Positions 7,518-16,331 of a stretch of DNA of 64,000 nucleotides are shown here, piece by piece. Position 1 is the stretch's first letter; each line of letters starts with the position of its first letter. Position numbers and translations under genes: made by a program. The notes below the pieces were generated by a model, which searched no databases, was not told the origin of the DNA, and saw only the letters and a list, made by a program, of their open reading frames with translations. Origin of the DNA: Roseitalea porphyridii (GTDB lineage: Bacteria > Pseudomonadota > Alphaproteobacteria > Rhizobiales > Rhizobiaceae); contig NZ_CP036532.1 in the NCBI RefSeq assembly GCF_004331955.1, positions 3,311,501 through 3,375,500 of the forward strand, given 5' to 3'.

Positions 7518-8993
7518 TCATTCGCACTCATGGACCATCGGCGCAGTGTGGGGCGAATCGAGCGGCACGATGGGCCGTCTTATGCGCTTGTAACGAATGC
7601 GTGCCGGGTCCGAAGGGAACGGGCCGCCGCAATCGACGAAGATGATCCCTGCGCAGACCGGCGCGAAGGCCGTCTGGAAATGGCTGGCCGACTTGACCGC
7701 GACGACCTTGCGTTCGGCGAGTGGGATGCCCATCGCTTCGAAAACGTTCGGATGGAACGTCTGGACCCGCTTCGAAGTGAGCACGACGTCAACCGCGCCG
7801 AGGCGGATCGCGGCGGACGCGCCCATCGAGACCGTGCTTTCCTGAAAGGGTGTGACGAGGTCATCGCAGAGAGCCGTTACGTCTATTGTCTCGTCGACCG
7901 GTGTGCCCGCTGCATCGCCGCCTCTTGCGCCGAAGCGAAGACGCATTGTGGCGCCCTTGCCGGCCTGCCGACATTGTTGAACGGCCTGCGGATCCCATAG
8001 CCCCCCGACTGCGGAAGCGACGTCGCGGTGCCCCAGCAGTTCGTGCACCAGAAACGTGCTGTCGCCGGCGACTCCGCCGCCCGGATTATCCCAGCGGTCG
8101 GCGAGGATTACCGGTTGGCCGGGCATGGCGAGCGCCTGCCGGACCGCCTCGGCGGGAAGCGGCATCGCGGGAAGCCGGTCTTCGCCGAGCGCCCGTACGC
8201 GCGCGCCAATGGTCTCGGCAACCGCGCGGCCCTTTTCTGGGTTGGCGTCAGTGATCACGATCACCTTCGTGCCGACGTCGTGGCAGTCTCCAGCCGGAAA
8301 CCCATGGATGACCGAGATATCGACGATGTCGGGATCGTGTTCCAGCGCGCGCACCTGCGCGAGCAGTGCCCTGCCAGGCGTATGGGTTGTCAGAAACGGG
8401 CTGATCGTGCGGCAGTCGAGAACGGACATCGCCGGGCTGATCTGTCCTTGCGCCGCCCGAACCGCGATGTCGACGAGCTCCTGGGCGCGCGCGGAGAAAT
8501 CGCTGTGCGGCACCTCCTTGAAGGCGACCAGGACATCACTGGCCCTGATCATCGCCGAAGTGAGATGACAGTGCGGGTCGAGTTCGGCTCCGATGATCGC
8601 ATCTGCGCCCACGATCCGGCGTGCGCGACCAAGAAGGTCGCCTTCGCAATCCTCGTAGCCTTCGGCCATCATCGCGCCGTGTAGCCCGAACAGCACGATG
8701 TCGACCGGCATCGCACTGGAAAGCTGGTCGAGGATTTCGTCGCGCAGCGACTCATAGCCTTCGCGCGTGACAGGCCCAGCCGGTTCCGCCCAGGCGGCCG
8801 TCCCCTCCACGAGCTCGAAATCGCCTCTGGCAGCACGTTCGCGTGCGGCGATGAAAGGCGCCGAGCACAATGTCGGCCGATCCGGGTGAGCGCCCGGCGC
8901 CGCATAGAATGCGTCGTGAAAGGACTGCCGGGTCGTTTCGATGGGCGAGAAGCAGTTGGATTCGGTCGCAAGAGACGCAACGAAGGCTTTCAT
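7518..8993 (-). CDS. M81 family metallopeptidase (MlrC-like)
   Basis: This 491-residue protein resembles microcystinase C (MlrC), a zinc hydrolase family often found in catabolic operons with unknown substrates. Visible features are the N-terminal 'FVASLATESNCFSP', 'LHGAMMAEGYEDCEGDLL' with candidate metal ligands (about residue 105), 'LDPHCHLTSAMI', and the C-terminal 'SASHFQTAFAPVC' plus 'PLDS'. ATG 8993 overlaps the stop of the upstream RpiR gene as ATGA. A longer open frame continues upstream only because it runs opposite the RpiR reading frame. The last dozen residues run into IS-derived DNA and may not be original. It is co-transcribed with the regulator and probably acts on the imported compound of this island. 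Confidence 0.88.
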   Translation of the reverse strand: MKAFVASLATESNCFSPIETTRQSFHDAFYAAPGAHPDRPTLCSAPFIAARERAARGDFELVEGTAAWAEPAGPVTREGYESLRDEILDQLSSAMPVDIVLFGLHGAMMAEGYEDCEGDLLGRARRIVGADAIIGAELDPHCHLTSAMIRASDVLVAFKEVPHSDFSARAQELVDIAVRAAQGQISPAMSVLDCRTISPFLTTHTPGRALLAQVRALEHDPDIVDISVIHGFPAGDCHDVGTKVIVITDANPEKGRAVAETIGARVRALGEDRLPAMPLPAEAVRQALAMPGQPVILADRWDNPGGGVAGDSTFLVHELLGHRDVASAVGGLWDPQAVQQCRQAGKGATMRLRFGARGGDAAGTPVDETIDVTALCDDLVTPFQESTVSMGASAAIRLGAVDVVLTSKRVQTFHPNVFEAMGIPLAERKVVAVKSASHFQTAFAPVCAGIIFVDCGGPFPSDPARIRYKRIRRPIVPLDSPHTAPMVHECE

Positions 8994-9937
8994 CGTGAAC
9001 TCTTGCGCTGACTGCTCCGCCCGCTCTCGGCGCCGGGCAGGCGAAGGTCGGCGAGGCTGTCCTTGGCCTCTTGCAACTGCCGGAACATGTCCGGGCCGTG
9101 CCGGAGCGTCAGGCTGGTCGCAACGATGTCGATCATCACGGCATGGGCGACGCGCGATGTCATCGGGGCATAGATCTCGGTGTTCTCGGAGGAATCGATC
9201 GCAAGAACGAGATCGCAGGCTTTCGACAGGGCCGTATCGGGCCGGCTGAACGCGATCGTGGTCGCGCCGCGCTGTCGCGCGGCCTCGGCCATCTTGACCG
9301 CGTCTCGGATCATGCCGGTATGCGAGAAGCATAGGGCCACGTCCTCGCGCCGCAGGCTGGCGGCGGCGAGGCGCTGCAGATGCGTGTCGTTGTAGCAAAT
9401 GACCGGCAGGCCAAGCCGCATCAGCTTGTGCTGAGCCTCGATGGCGAGGATGCTGGCGGCGCCGGTGCCATAGCAATCGATTCGCGGTGCGTGGGCGAGA
9501 ATGTCGACGACCTGTTCCAGCGCTTCATGGTCGAGCCCGCGCTCAAGCGTCTGCAGTGCCAGGACGCTGGAGCCGAGCACCTTCTTGGCGATCGTCTCGA
9601 TCGGATCGCTGGGCGAGACATCGCGGTGCACATAGGGAGTACCGGATACGATCGCCTGCCCGGTCAGGAGCTTGAGTTCTGGAAAGCGCTTGAGACCGAG
9701 CGTCCGCACCAGTCGCAGCACGGTGGGTTGGCTGACACCGACCGTGTCGGCCAGGTGGGCGATCGACATGTGAATGACGTCGCCGGGGTTCTCGAGCACG
9801 AATTCGGCCACCCGCCTTTCGGACGGGGACAACGCTTCGAGACGCTCCCGCAGCTGTTCCAGGAAATCCGGCTCTCCTCCCAGTCCATCGGCGGTGCGCT
9901 TCATCTGATCGAACCCGGGAGATCCGAGCGAGGTCAT
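8990..9937 (-). CDS. MurR/RpiR family transcriptional regulator
   Basis: This 315-residue regulator has an N-terminal RpiR helix-turn-helix ('LADTVGVSQPTVLRLVRTLG', residues about 60-79) and a C-terminal SIS sugar-phosphate-binding domain ('RIDCYGTGAASILA', 'VALCFSHTGMIRDAVKMAE'). Such proteins respond to phosphosugars or related metabolites. The start is set at ATG 9937 ('MTSLGSPG'), preceded on the minus strand by GGGGGAT. The open frame extends 25 codons further without support. It is 4-bp coupled to the M81 gene and divergent from the PLP-enzyme gene. Two copies of an ATGTAGTTT motif lie in the intergenic gap. Confidence 0.9.
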   Translation of the reverse strand: MTSLGSPGFDQMKRTADGLGGEPDFLEQLRERLEALSPSERRVAEFVLENPGDVIHMSIAHLADTVGVSQPTVLRLVRTLGLKRFPELKLLTGQAIVSGTPYVHRDVSPSDPIETIAKKVLGSSVLALQTLERGLDHEALEQVVDILAHAPRIDCYGTGAASILAIEAQHKLMRLGLPVICYNDTHLQRLAAASLRREDVALCFSHTGMIRDAVKMAEAARQRGATTIAFSRPDTALSKACDLVLAIDSSENTEIYAPMTSRVAHAVMIDIVATSLTLRHGPDMFRQLQEAKDSLADLRLPGAESGRSSQRKSSR

Positions 9938-10010
9938 GATGTGATCCCCCGTACGCGATCCGAGCGGTAACGTCGTAACGTCCCCGGGCGGGCGCGGTCG
10001 CGCCCAAGAC

Positions 10011-10091
10011 ATGTAGTTTTATTTCTAATATGGGTCAAAATGTCGAGTCTCACGCGTTGTCTGGCTTTACGATGTAGTTTATCAACATAAT
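10011..10091. promoter_or_regulatory. Candidate RpiR operator pair in divergent promoter
   Basis: Two related A/T-rich elements, ATGTAGTTTTATTTCTAAT at 10011-10029 and ATGTAGTTTATCAACATAAT at 10072-10091, sit between the RpiR gene and the divergent PLP gene, in otherwise GC-rich DNA. A related element on the opposite strand occurs at 13611-13630, before the ABC permease genes. Their recurrence at both promoters of the island suggests binding sites for the local RpiR regulator. Confidence 0.5.
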
Positions 10092-10092
10092 C

Positions 10093-11157
10093 ATGACACC
10101 GCCGGAGCCACAAGCCAATATGGAACCCGATATGCGTGCAACCGTCGTCGATGCCCTGACCGGGCTCGATCGCGTCAACCTTGCCCGCCTTCCCACGCCC
10201 ATCGAAGCGGTACCGCGCCTGGCTGGACGGATCGGCGTGCGGCGGCTCTGGATCAAGCGCGAGGATATGAGTGGCTACGCACTCGGAGGGAACAAGCTCC
10301 GGCAGATCGACTTCATCGTCGCCGAGGCCTTGAAGAAGGGCGCGGCCACGCTTGTAGCCACCGCGGGAAGCCAGTCGAACTTCTGCCGGTCGCTGGCCGG
10401 CGCCGCTGCACGTCTGGGCTTGGGCTGCCACTTGCATCTGCGAGCAAAGACCGGGACGAAGATGGTCGGAAACCTGCTTCTGGACGAACTTTTCGGCGCA
10501 ACGATCACGTTCACCGACAGGACCGACCCGTGGGATCCGGCGATCGCCGCCGAACTGGCGGACATCGCGCGGCGCTACGAGGGGCGGAACACTCGACCCG
10601 AGATCGTCCAGCTCACTGGCGTTTCGGCGAGCCTGGGTGTGGCGGGCTGGGCGTCGGCCGCCCCTGAGTTGGCTGCCGATTTTCGCACGATCAGTGAAAC
10701 GCCGGACCACATGATCGTCACGTCCGGCTCGGGGCTGACGCTCGCGGGTCTGGCGCTCGGATTCGCCAGGTCGGGCTTGAAGACCCGGCTTGTCGGCATC
10801 AGTGCCCAGCAGCCGGCCGACCGGCTGCGGCAATGGATCGTCGAAACCGCCAATCAAGCGGCGTCCGATCTGGATTGGGATTGCCGGCTCCGGAGCACCG
10901 ACTTCGACATCGTCGACAGTACGATCGGACCCGGATATGGCCTGCCGTCGGCGCAGAGCCTTGAGATGGTCCGCCTGGCTGGTCGAACCGAGGGGCTCGT
11001 CCTCGACCCGATCTATACCGGCAAGGGACTTGCGGGCCTGTGCAATGCCGTGCGGAGCGGGGTCGTCGACAAGAGCGCATCCGTGGTCTTTCTCCACTCA
11101 GGTGGGGCGCCGGGGCTGTTCATGCACGCCTCCGCCTTCGGTTCGCACGCGGCATGA
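10093..11157 (+). CDS. D-cysteine desulfhydrase / ACC deaminase-like PLP enzyme
   Basis: This 354-residue protein belongs to the fold-type II PLP family (tryptophan-synthase beta superfamily) with D-cysteine desulfhydrase and ACC deaminase. The predicted Schiff-base lysine is K68 in 'YALGGNKLRQIDF'. The next motif 'TAGSQSNFCRSLAGAAARLG' and the C-terminal 'FLHSGGAPGLF' fit phosphate and substrate-carboxylate binding in this family. It probably performs a beta- or alpha,beta-elimination or deamination on a D-amino acid or analogue. It overlaps the deacylase gene by 4 bp (ATGA, 11154-11157), so the two steps are probably linked. Exact substrate unknown. Confidence 0.85.
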   Translation: MTPPEPQANMEPDMRATVVDALTGLDRVNLARLPTPIEAVPRLAGRIGVRRLWIKREDMSGYALGGNKLRQIDFIVAEALKKGAATLVATAGSQSNFCRSLAGAAARLGLGCHLHLRAKTGTKMVGNLLLDELFGATITFTDRTDPWDPAIAAELADIARRYEGRNTRPEIVQLTGVSASLGVAGWASAAPELAADFRTISETPDHMIVTSGSGLTLAGLALGFARSGLKTRLVGISAQQPADRLRQWIVETANQAASDLDWDCRLRSTDFDIVDSTIGPGYGLPSAQSLEMVRLAGRTEGLVLDPIYTGKGLAGLCNAVRSGVVDKSASVVFLHSGGAPGLFMHASAFGSHAA

Positions 11158-12188
11158 ACGGCGCGCTCGAACCGGGCCGAGCCGGATCGGCAGTGCTGGA
11201 TCTCGGTCCAGCGCAGGCCGGCAGACGGATCGGCGCGATCCGGATTGCTCATTCGCACGACCGGTCGGCCTACGGCGCGGTAGTGCTGCCGGTTGCCGTC
11301 ATCGAGGGGCGTCCCGGCCCGACAGTGTTGCTAACCGGCGGCGTCCATGGCGATGAGTTCGAAGGGCCGATGATCCTCCACGACCTCGTGCGTAAGTTCG
11401 ATCCGTCGACGCTGACCGGTCGCCTCATCGTGTTGCCGGTCGCAAATCCCCTTGCGGTTGCCGCAGCCCGCCGCCTGTCGCCTGCCGACGAAGGCAATCT
11501 TGCTCGCTGTTTTCCGGGCGATCGGCAGGGGACGGTGACCAAGCGGATCGCTGCGGCGATAACCGACTTGCTTCTGCCGCATGCCGATGCACTCGTGGAT
11601 TTCCACAGCGGAGGTGGCTCGCTGGACTATTTTCCGTGCACGCTGGGACGACTGCCAGCGGATCAGGCAGCCCGGGCCGTCGTGCTCGATTTGATGGAGG
11701 CGTTTGCCGCACCGATCTGTGCAATCGTGACCGCGCCGGCGGCGACGGGAACGCTCGTTGCCCAGGCGCTTGAACGCGGCCTGCCGGCATTTGCGACCGA
11801 ATTGGGTGGAGGAGGTGGCGTGACCGCGCAGACGTTGGCGATCGGGCGGTCCGGCTTGAAGCGCGTCATGGCGCACCTGAAGATGATCGGTGAAGTGCCC
11901 CAGGCAGGGCAGCCGGGGCGGCTTGTGGCCGTGCGGCCCGAGCACTTCATTCGCTCACCTGGACGAGGCGCCTTCGAGCCTGCGGTCGGCTTGCTGGGCG
12001 AGCTGGCCGAAGGTGCCGCCGTCGGCCAGCTTCGCGATCTGGATCGCCTCGATCGGGAGCCTGAAACGATACGGGCCAGTGCCTCGGGAACGGTGATCTG
12101 CCGACGTGTGCCGGCTCATGCGGAGGCGGGCGACGTCCTTGTGCACCTGGGCGCGGACGTCACCCGCCAGGAGCTCATGACTCTATGA
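11154..12188 (+). CDS. Succinylglutamate desuccinylase/aspartoacylase family deacylase
   Basis: This 344-residue zinc hydrolase is related to AstE, aspartoacylase and the DoeB-type N-acyl amino acid deacetylases. The zinc site is visible as 'GGVHGDEFEGP' (His and Glu, residues about 62-72) and 'DALVDFHSGGG' (His, about 148-158). The C-terminal part ('IRASASGTVICRRV') fits the beta domain of the family. It likely removes an acyl group from the amine of an amino acid. It is translationally coupled to the PLP enzyme upstream. Its 3' end overlaps the convergent ABC receptor gene by 14 bp. Confidence 0.85.
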   Translation: MNGALEPGRAGSAVLDLGPAQAGRRIGAIRIAHSHDRSAYGAVVLPVAVIEGRPGPTVLLTGGVHGDEFEGPMILHDLVRKFDPSTLTGRLIVLPVANPLAVAAARRLSPADEGNLARCFPGDRQGTVTKRIAAAITDLLLPHADALVDFHSGGGSLDYFPCTLGRLPADQAARAVVLDLMEAFAAPICAIVTAPAATGTLVAQALERGLPAFATELGGGGGVTAQTLAIGRSGLKRVMAHLKMIGEVPQAGQPGRLVAVRPEHFIRSPGRGAFEPAVGLLGELAEGAAVGQLRDLDRLDREPETIRASASGTVICRRVPAHAEAGDVLVHLGADVTRQELMTL

Positions 12189-13458
12189 GTTCCTGGACCC
12201 GACGGGTCAGGTCGTCCATCGCCTCCTGAGGCGACTTGATGCCCAGGACGGCGGTCTCGGTCTCCTCCTTGAGCATGTCGGCTGCGCGCGCAGCCTCGTC
12301 GAACGCCGGCAGGGGCACCCGCGCAACGGTGAGCGCCTTCTGCTCGGCCTTCGCATAGGGCAGTGACTCGAGGAGCTGTTCGTTCTCGTAGGCGGACGCC
12401 CGCACGGGGCCGTTGCCGTTCAAGGCTGCGGCAATCGTCGCTTCGGGCAACGACATCGTGCGGATGAACTCCCATGCAAGGTCCTTGTTCTGCGAGTTCT
12501 TGGGGATCGCCATGCTCCAGAACTCGGTGCGCGTCGGCGCTGCCTCGAACTCCCCCTTCAGCGTTTCCGAGATCGGCAGGAAGGTCGTCTTGACCTTGCC
12601 GGCCACCTGCGACTTCTCGGGATCGTTGTAGAGCCGATTGCGGCTGAACGAGGTCACGGTCATCGCCGCCCGGCCCGATTGCATGAGCAGGTTCATGTCC
12701 TCGGAATTCATCGTCATCATGTCGCGTGGCATCGCACCGGCCTCGAACAGGTCCCGGATCGCCGTGACCGCGGTGACCATGGGCGGTTCGTTGGCGACGA
12801 CGCGCATGTCCGGGGTGACGAAATCGGCGTTCCAGGCCCTTGCAAAGGCCATCAGTTCGGCGAGCGCCACGCCGGCAAGGCCGAAACCGACCACCGACGA
12901 GCCGTCGTCACGCGTGAACGTGCATTGCTTGGCCGCCTCGAGGAATTCCTCGATGGTTTCCGGCGGACTGACACCGCGCTCGGCGAGTATTTCCTCGTTG
13001 TAGTGGAACCCGGCGGTCGCATGCCGGATCGGTACCGCATGAAGCCGCCCGTCGAAGGTCATCGCGTCGCGCAGGCCAGGGAAGATGTCGTTCATGTCCT
13101 CGAGCGGTGCCTGCTGCATGAAAGGCTCGAGTGGCTCGAACAGCGACGCGATATCGGGCGTTACGCGGCTGTTGAGCAGATAAGCCACGTCGACCGTGCT
13201 CTCGTTGAGAGAGGCCTCTCGGAAGACGCGCTCGTGCAGCGGCCCGGTATTGAACGTGGCCCAGTTGACCTCGCCGCTGGTGGCCTCGCGAAAGAAGCGT
13301 GTGACGTCGCCTCCGCCCGAGCCATCGGACACGGTTTGGTGCACGCGGTGCGAAAAGACGTTCACCTCCCCGTTCTGGGCGAACGAAACACCGATGAAAT
13401 GCGGCAGCGTGGCTAGGGCTGCGCCACCTGCAAGTAGCTGTCTGCGATTGATCGACAT
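12175..13458 (-). CDS. ABC transporter substrate-binding protein (extracellular family 1)
   Basis: This 427-residue receptor has a Tat-type signal: 'NRRQLLAGGAALATL' at residues 4-18, suggesting export in folded form. The body fits carbohydrate-type family 1 receptors ('TNTGP'-like region, 'YNEEILAERGVSPPETIEEFLEAA', 'FRAMSIPKN'-like segment). It is divergent from the two permeases at 13711-15427 and the ATPase at 17830, and together these make one importer. The receptor being on the opposite strand from its permeases is unusual but occurs in rearranged operons. The substrate is unknown. Confidence 0.88.
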   Translation of the reverse strand: MSINRRQLLAGGAALATLPHFIGVSFAQNGEVNVFSHRVHQTVSDGSGGGDVTRFFREATSGEVNWATFNTGPLHERVFREASLNESTVDVAYLLNSRVTPDIASLFEPLEPFMQQAPLEDMNDIFPGLRDAMTFDGRLHAVPIRHATAGFHYNEEILAERGVSPPETIEEFLEAAKQCTFTRDDGSSVVGFGLAGVALAELMAFARAWNADFVTPDMRVVANEPPMVTAVTAIRDLFEAGAMPRDMMTMNSEDMNLLMQSGRAAMTVTSFSRNRLYNDPEKSQVAGKVKTTFLPISETLKGEFEAAPTRTEFWSMAIPKNSQNKDLAWEFIRTMSLPEATIAAALNGNGPVRASAYENEQLLESLPYAKAEQKALTVARVPLPAFDEAARAADMLKEETETAVLGIKSPQEAMDDLTRRVQELIES

Positions 13459-13540
13459 GGTGGTATTCCTCCCTTGAAGCTTTCAGACCCCGGCCGTGCC
13501 CGGGCGATCGTCCCAGGCGCGAAACCATCTGCGCCTCACT

Positions 13541-13630
13541 CTGATCTGTACGTAGAATAGATACATTTTGTAGCGAGAATCAACCCTGCCAGTGCGTTGA
13601 CAGCCTATAGAATTTAGTTTTACTACATCT
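13541..13630. promoter_or_regulatory. Divergent A/T-rich promoter region with RpiR-like motif
   Basis: This patch between the ABC receptor and permease genes contains, on the minus strand, AGATGTAGTAAAACTAAATT at 13611-13630, whose ATGTAGT core matches the elements at 10011 and 10072. It includes the short inverted repeat TAGT-TTT-ACTA. A second A/T-rich stretch with TGTA..TAGA..ATACA lies at 13547-13565. Both may bind the island's RpiR regulator. Confidence 0.42.
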
Positions 13631-13710
13631 TTGGCGCATGGGCCGCATTGATGCGGCCGATTTGGGAGGATCGATCGTGGCGCGTGACTTCATGAGACTG
13701 CGAGCGCGCC

Positions 13711-14607
13711 TTGACTGAGCGGCACAGCAGACGCGGGCTCAGAAAGATCGCCCCTGCGCTGACCCTGATCGCGCCCGTACAGTTGATGGTCGGGCTGATG
13801 ATCTTCGTGCCGGTCCTCTTCATCGCCTGGCTGAGCCTCAACGATTCGACGTTCGGGCGGCAGACCGAATTCGTCGGCCTGCGGAACTACGCGCAGGTGC
13901 TCGGCGACCCGTTCTTCTGGAAGGCGCTGTGGAACACCGTGATTGTCGTGCTGATCGTGGTGCATCTGGAGATGCTGCTTGGTCTGGCGGTGGCGCTGCT
14001 GTTCGCCAGCGGGGTGCCATTGCGGCCGGTGATGCTCGCCATCGTGCTGGCCCCCTACGCGGTCAGCGAGATCACCGCCGTCGTGATCTGGCGCTACCTG
14101 TTCGACATGGATGTCGGAATCGCCACGCAGGCCATGTCAGCGATCGGACTGCCGCCGCTCGAATGGGCGATCAACCCCATGCACGGCCTTTTCCTGATCG
14201 CACTTCTGAGCATCTGGCTGCACCTGCCCTTCACCTTCATCATCCTTTATGCGGCCCGCCTTGCCATTCCCAAGGAGCTCTACGAGGCCGCCCGGGTCGA
14301 TGGCGCCGAGCCGTGGCAGAACTTCATGCGCATCACGCTGCCGCTGCTCGTGCCGGCGATCCTGATTGCCATGCTCTTCCGCTACATCTTCGCGTTTCGC
14401 CTTTTCTCCGAGGTCTGGCTGCTGACCGGCGGTGGTCCCGCACGCCAGACCGAGGTTCTGGCGGTGTATCTGTATCTCGAGGCATTTCGATACAACGCGT
14501 TCGGCGAGGCGGCGGCCACGGGTTGGCTGATGGTGGTGGCCTCGCTCCTGCTGGCGCTGTGGTACCTGCGAAGCCTGTACAAGCAGATGTTTGCCAGCCA
14601 TGCGTAG
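13711..14607 (+). CDS. Sugar-type ABC transporter permease (MalF/UgpA-like)
   Basis: This 298-residue inner-membrane protein has about six helices and the permease 'EAA' loop ('YEAARVDGAEPWQNFMRITLPLL', split here to its E-A-A and G residues) that contacts the ATPase. It begins 'TERHSRRGLRKIAPALTLIAP', a normal MalF-type N-terminus. The only credible start is TTG 13711, because the frame has a stop at 13693-13695 and the next internal start would delete part of helix 1. An ATG at 13692 opens a different, eight-codon frame ending at 13716. It overlaps the second permease by 8 bp. Confidence 0.9.
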   Translation: MTERHSRRGLRKIAPALTLIAPVQLMVGLMIFVPVLFIAWLSLNDSTFGRQTEFVGLRNYAQVLGDPFFWKALWNTVIVVLIVVHLEMLLGLAVALLFASGVPLRPVMLAIVLAPYAVSEITAVVIWRYLFDMDVGIATQAMSAIGLPPLEWAINPMHGLFLIALLSIWLHLPFTFIILYAARLAIPKELYEAARVDGAEPWQNFMRITLPLLVPAILIAMLFRYIFAFRLFSEVWLLTGGGPARQTEVLAVYLYLEAFRYNAFGEAAATGWLMVVASLLLALWYLRSLYKQMFASHA

Positions 14608-15427
14608 GATCGCACGTCGCATCGGCAAGGCGCTCGCGATCGCCCTCGTATTGATCTGGTCGCTGGCGCCGATCGCGATGATCGTGATCTCGTCCTTTAA
14701 GATGGATCGCGATATCTTCACGATTCCGCCGAAGTTCATCTTCTCGCCGACCTTGTCGAACTATGTCGGCCTGTGGCAGCGCTGGGGCGACTTCTTCGAT
14801 GCGCTGCTCAACAGCTTGATCATCACGTCCGCGGCGACCGTTCTGGCTGTCGTCTCCAGCGTCATGGCCGGCTACGCTTATTCGCGCTTCCGCCATCCCC
14901 TGCTGGCTGGCAGCGCATTCTTCCTGGTGTTCATCCGATTGATCCCGCCGATCGTGATCACGCTGCCGCTGTTTCCGGCCGTGAACACGCTAGGCCTGAA
15001 CGACACGCATCTGCTGCTGATCATTCTTTATGCGACGTTCTTCGTGTCTCTGGGCACGCTGGTGATGCGCACCTTCATCGACCAGATCCCGCGCGAACTC
15101 GATGAGGCGGCGCACATCGACGGCGCCACGCGATCTCAGATCCTGCGCCGCGTGATCTTCCCGCTTTCGGCACAGGGCATGGTTGCCGTAGCGGTTTTCG
15201 TGATCGTCTTCTCCTGGAACGAATTCCTGTTCGCGTTCATCTTCACGACCACGCAGGCCAAGACGGCACCTCTGGTGCTGGCCGAGATGTACGATTCGGT
15301 CGAAGGCGTCGAATGGGGGGTACTATTCGCGGCTTCCACCCTGCAGCTCATCCCCGTTCTGATCTTCGTCATTGCCGCTCAGAAATATCTCGTCGCAGGC
15401 CTGACGGCTGGCGCGACGAAAGGCTGA
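14600..15427 (+). CDS. Sugar-type ABC transporter permease (MalG/UgpE-like)
   Basis: This 275-residue second permease subunit has six predicted helices and the 'DEAAHIDGATRSQILRRVIFPL' EAA loop (residues about 168-189) that docks on the ATPase. ATG 14600 ('MRRIARRIGK') overlaps the preceding permease gene by 8 bp. An in-frame TTG 9 bases earlier is less likely. Together with the receptor at 12175, the upstream permease and the ATPase at 17830 it forms a complete CUT1-type importer. Confidence 0.9.
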   Translation: MRRIARRIGKALAIALVLIWSLAPIAMIVISSFKMDRDIFTIPPKFIFSPTLSNYVGLWQRWGDFFDALLNSLIITSAATVLAVVSSVMAGYAYSRFRHPLLAGSAFFLVFIRLIPPIVITLPLFPAVNTLGLNDTHLLLIILYATFFVSLGTLVMRTFIDQIPRELDEAAHIDGATRSQILRRVIFPLSAQGMVAVAVFVIVFSWNEFLFAFIFTTTQAKTAPLVLAEMYDSVEGVEWGVLFAASTLQLIPVLIFVIAAQKYLVAGLTAGATKG

Positions 15428-15467
15428 CCATGCGCCCATCATCGACCACAACAGCAAGGACGACCCC

Positions 15468-16331
15468 ATGACCCCGAGTTTGGAACAGAGCGCGTTAAGC
15501 CGGTTCGACCCGCTCTCGCGCATCATTTTCCTTGACGATTTCGATCGCGGATTCTGCGGCTGGACTCAACTCGTGGGCAACTACGAAGACACGCTCGACA
15601 CGATGCTTCCGGGCTACCAGCAGCACAGTGCACCGATGCTGTCGACACTGCCGCACTGGGACGCGGGCTCCCATGGCGGTGTCGACGGGGACTACGCGCT
15701 GAAGATCGCCACAGGACCGCGCCGCGGCGCGCAGAACACCGCGATCAAGCGTCTGACGTTTCGCCGGGCAGGCCCCATCCGGATGGAGGCCTACCTGACA
15801 TTCAAGCCGGAGGCGACCGAACTGAAGCTGCTGGAGACCGAGATCCGGTCGGTCGGGTTTCTGTTCGATCTTCAGGTTGGCGACCGGACAGGCGCCGGCA
15901 GCGAACGTGTCATGCCGCATGTGCGTTTTCTGAATGCCAGCGATGGCGCTCATGTGCAGCGCTGGCAATACAAGCCCAACGCGGTCGACTTCGTGCCGAT
16001 CGGCACAGACAACAAGACGGTCTCGCACTATCATCTATCCCCGGACGGCTGGGTCGACTGGCCCGATGGCGAACAGCGCCTGTGCTACAACGAAATCCCG
16101 ACCAAGGTTAACTGGCACTATATCCGCTTCGACTTCGATCTGGCGGCGATGCGATGCACGCACTTCCAGTGCAACGACCGCACGTTCGACACGTCAGGTT
16201 TTGAGTCGTTGCGCATCCCGGCGATGAAGAACCTCTGGTGCATGCTCAATCTGGCCTTCTTTGCAGAGGCCGATACCGACAAGCGCGCCTTCCTTTACGT
16301 CGACTCGGTCTGCCTTTCGGGAGAATTCTGA
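15468..16331 (+). CDS. Conserved-looking protein of unknown function, sugar-island orphan 1
   Basis: I do not recognise a characterised family for this 287-residue protein. It has no signal peptide or membrane helix and is rich in beta-strand-like segments with aromatic residues ('FDRGFCGWTQLVGNYEDT', 'RMEAYLTFKPEATELKL', 'SVGFLFDLQVGDRTG', 'WHYIRFDFDLAAM', 'FLYVDSVCLSGEF'). This looks like a jelly-roll or lectin-type beta sandwich that could bind or cleave a glycan or glycoconjugate. It lies between the ABC permease and an enolase-superfamily gene and abuts the small orphan gene by one base, so it is almost certainly part of the same pathway. The fold assignment is inference. Confidence 0.75.
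   Translation: MTPSLEQSALSRFDPLSRIIFLDDFDRGFCGWTQLVGNYEDTLDTMLPGYQQHSAPMLSTLPHWDAGSHGGVDGDYALKIATGPRRGAQNTAIKRLTFRRAGPIRMEAYLTFKPEATELKLLETEIRSVGFLFDLQVGDRTGAGSERVMPHVRFLNASDGAHVQRWQYKPNAVDFVPIGTDNKTVSHYHLSPDGWVDWPDGEQRLCYNEIPTKVNWHYIRFDFDLAAMRCTHFQCNDRTFDTSGFESLRIPAMKNLWCMLNLAFFAEADTDKRAFLYVDSVCLSGEF

Noticed and set aside
8994-9476. An N-terminal extension of the M81 metallopeptidase
   Set aside because: The extra residues run opposite the RpiR gene's true frame and look basic and unstructured. The ATGA overlap and family start support ATG 8993.
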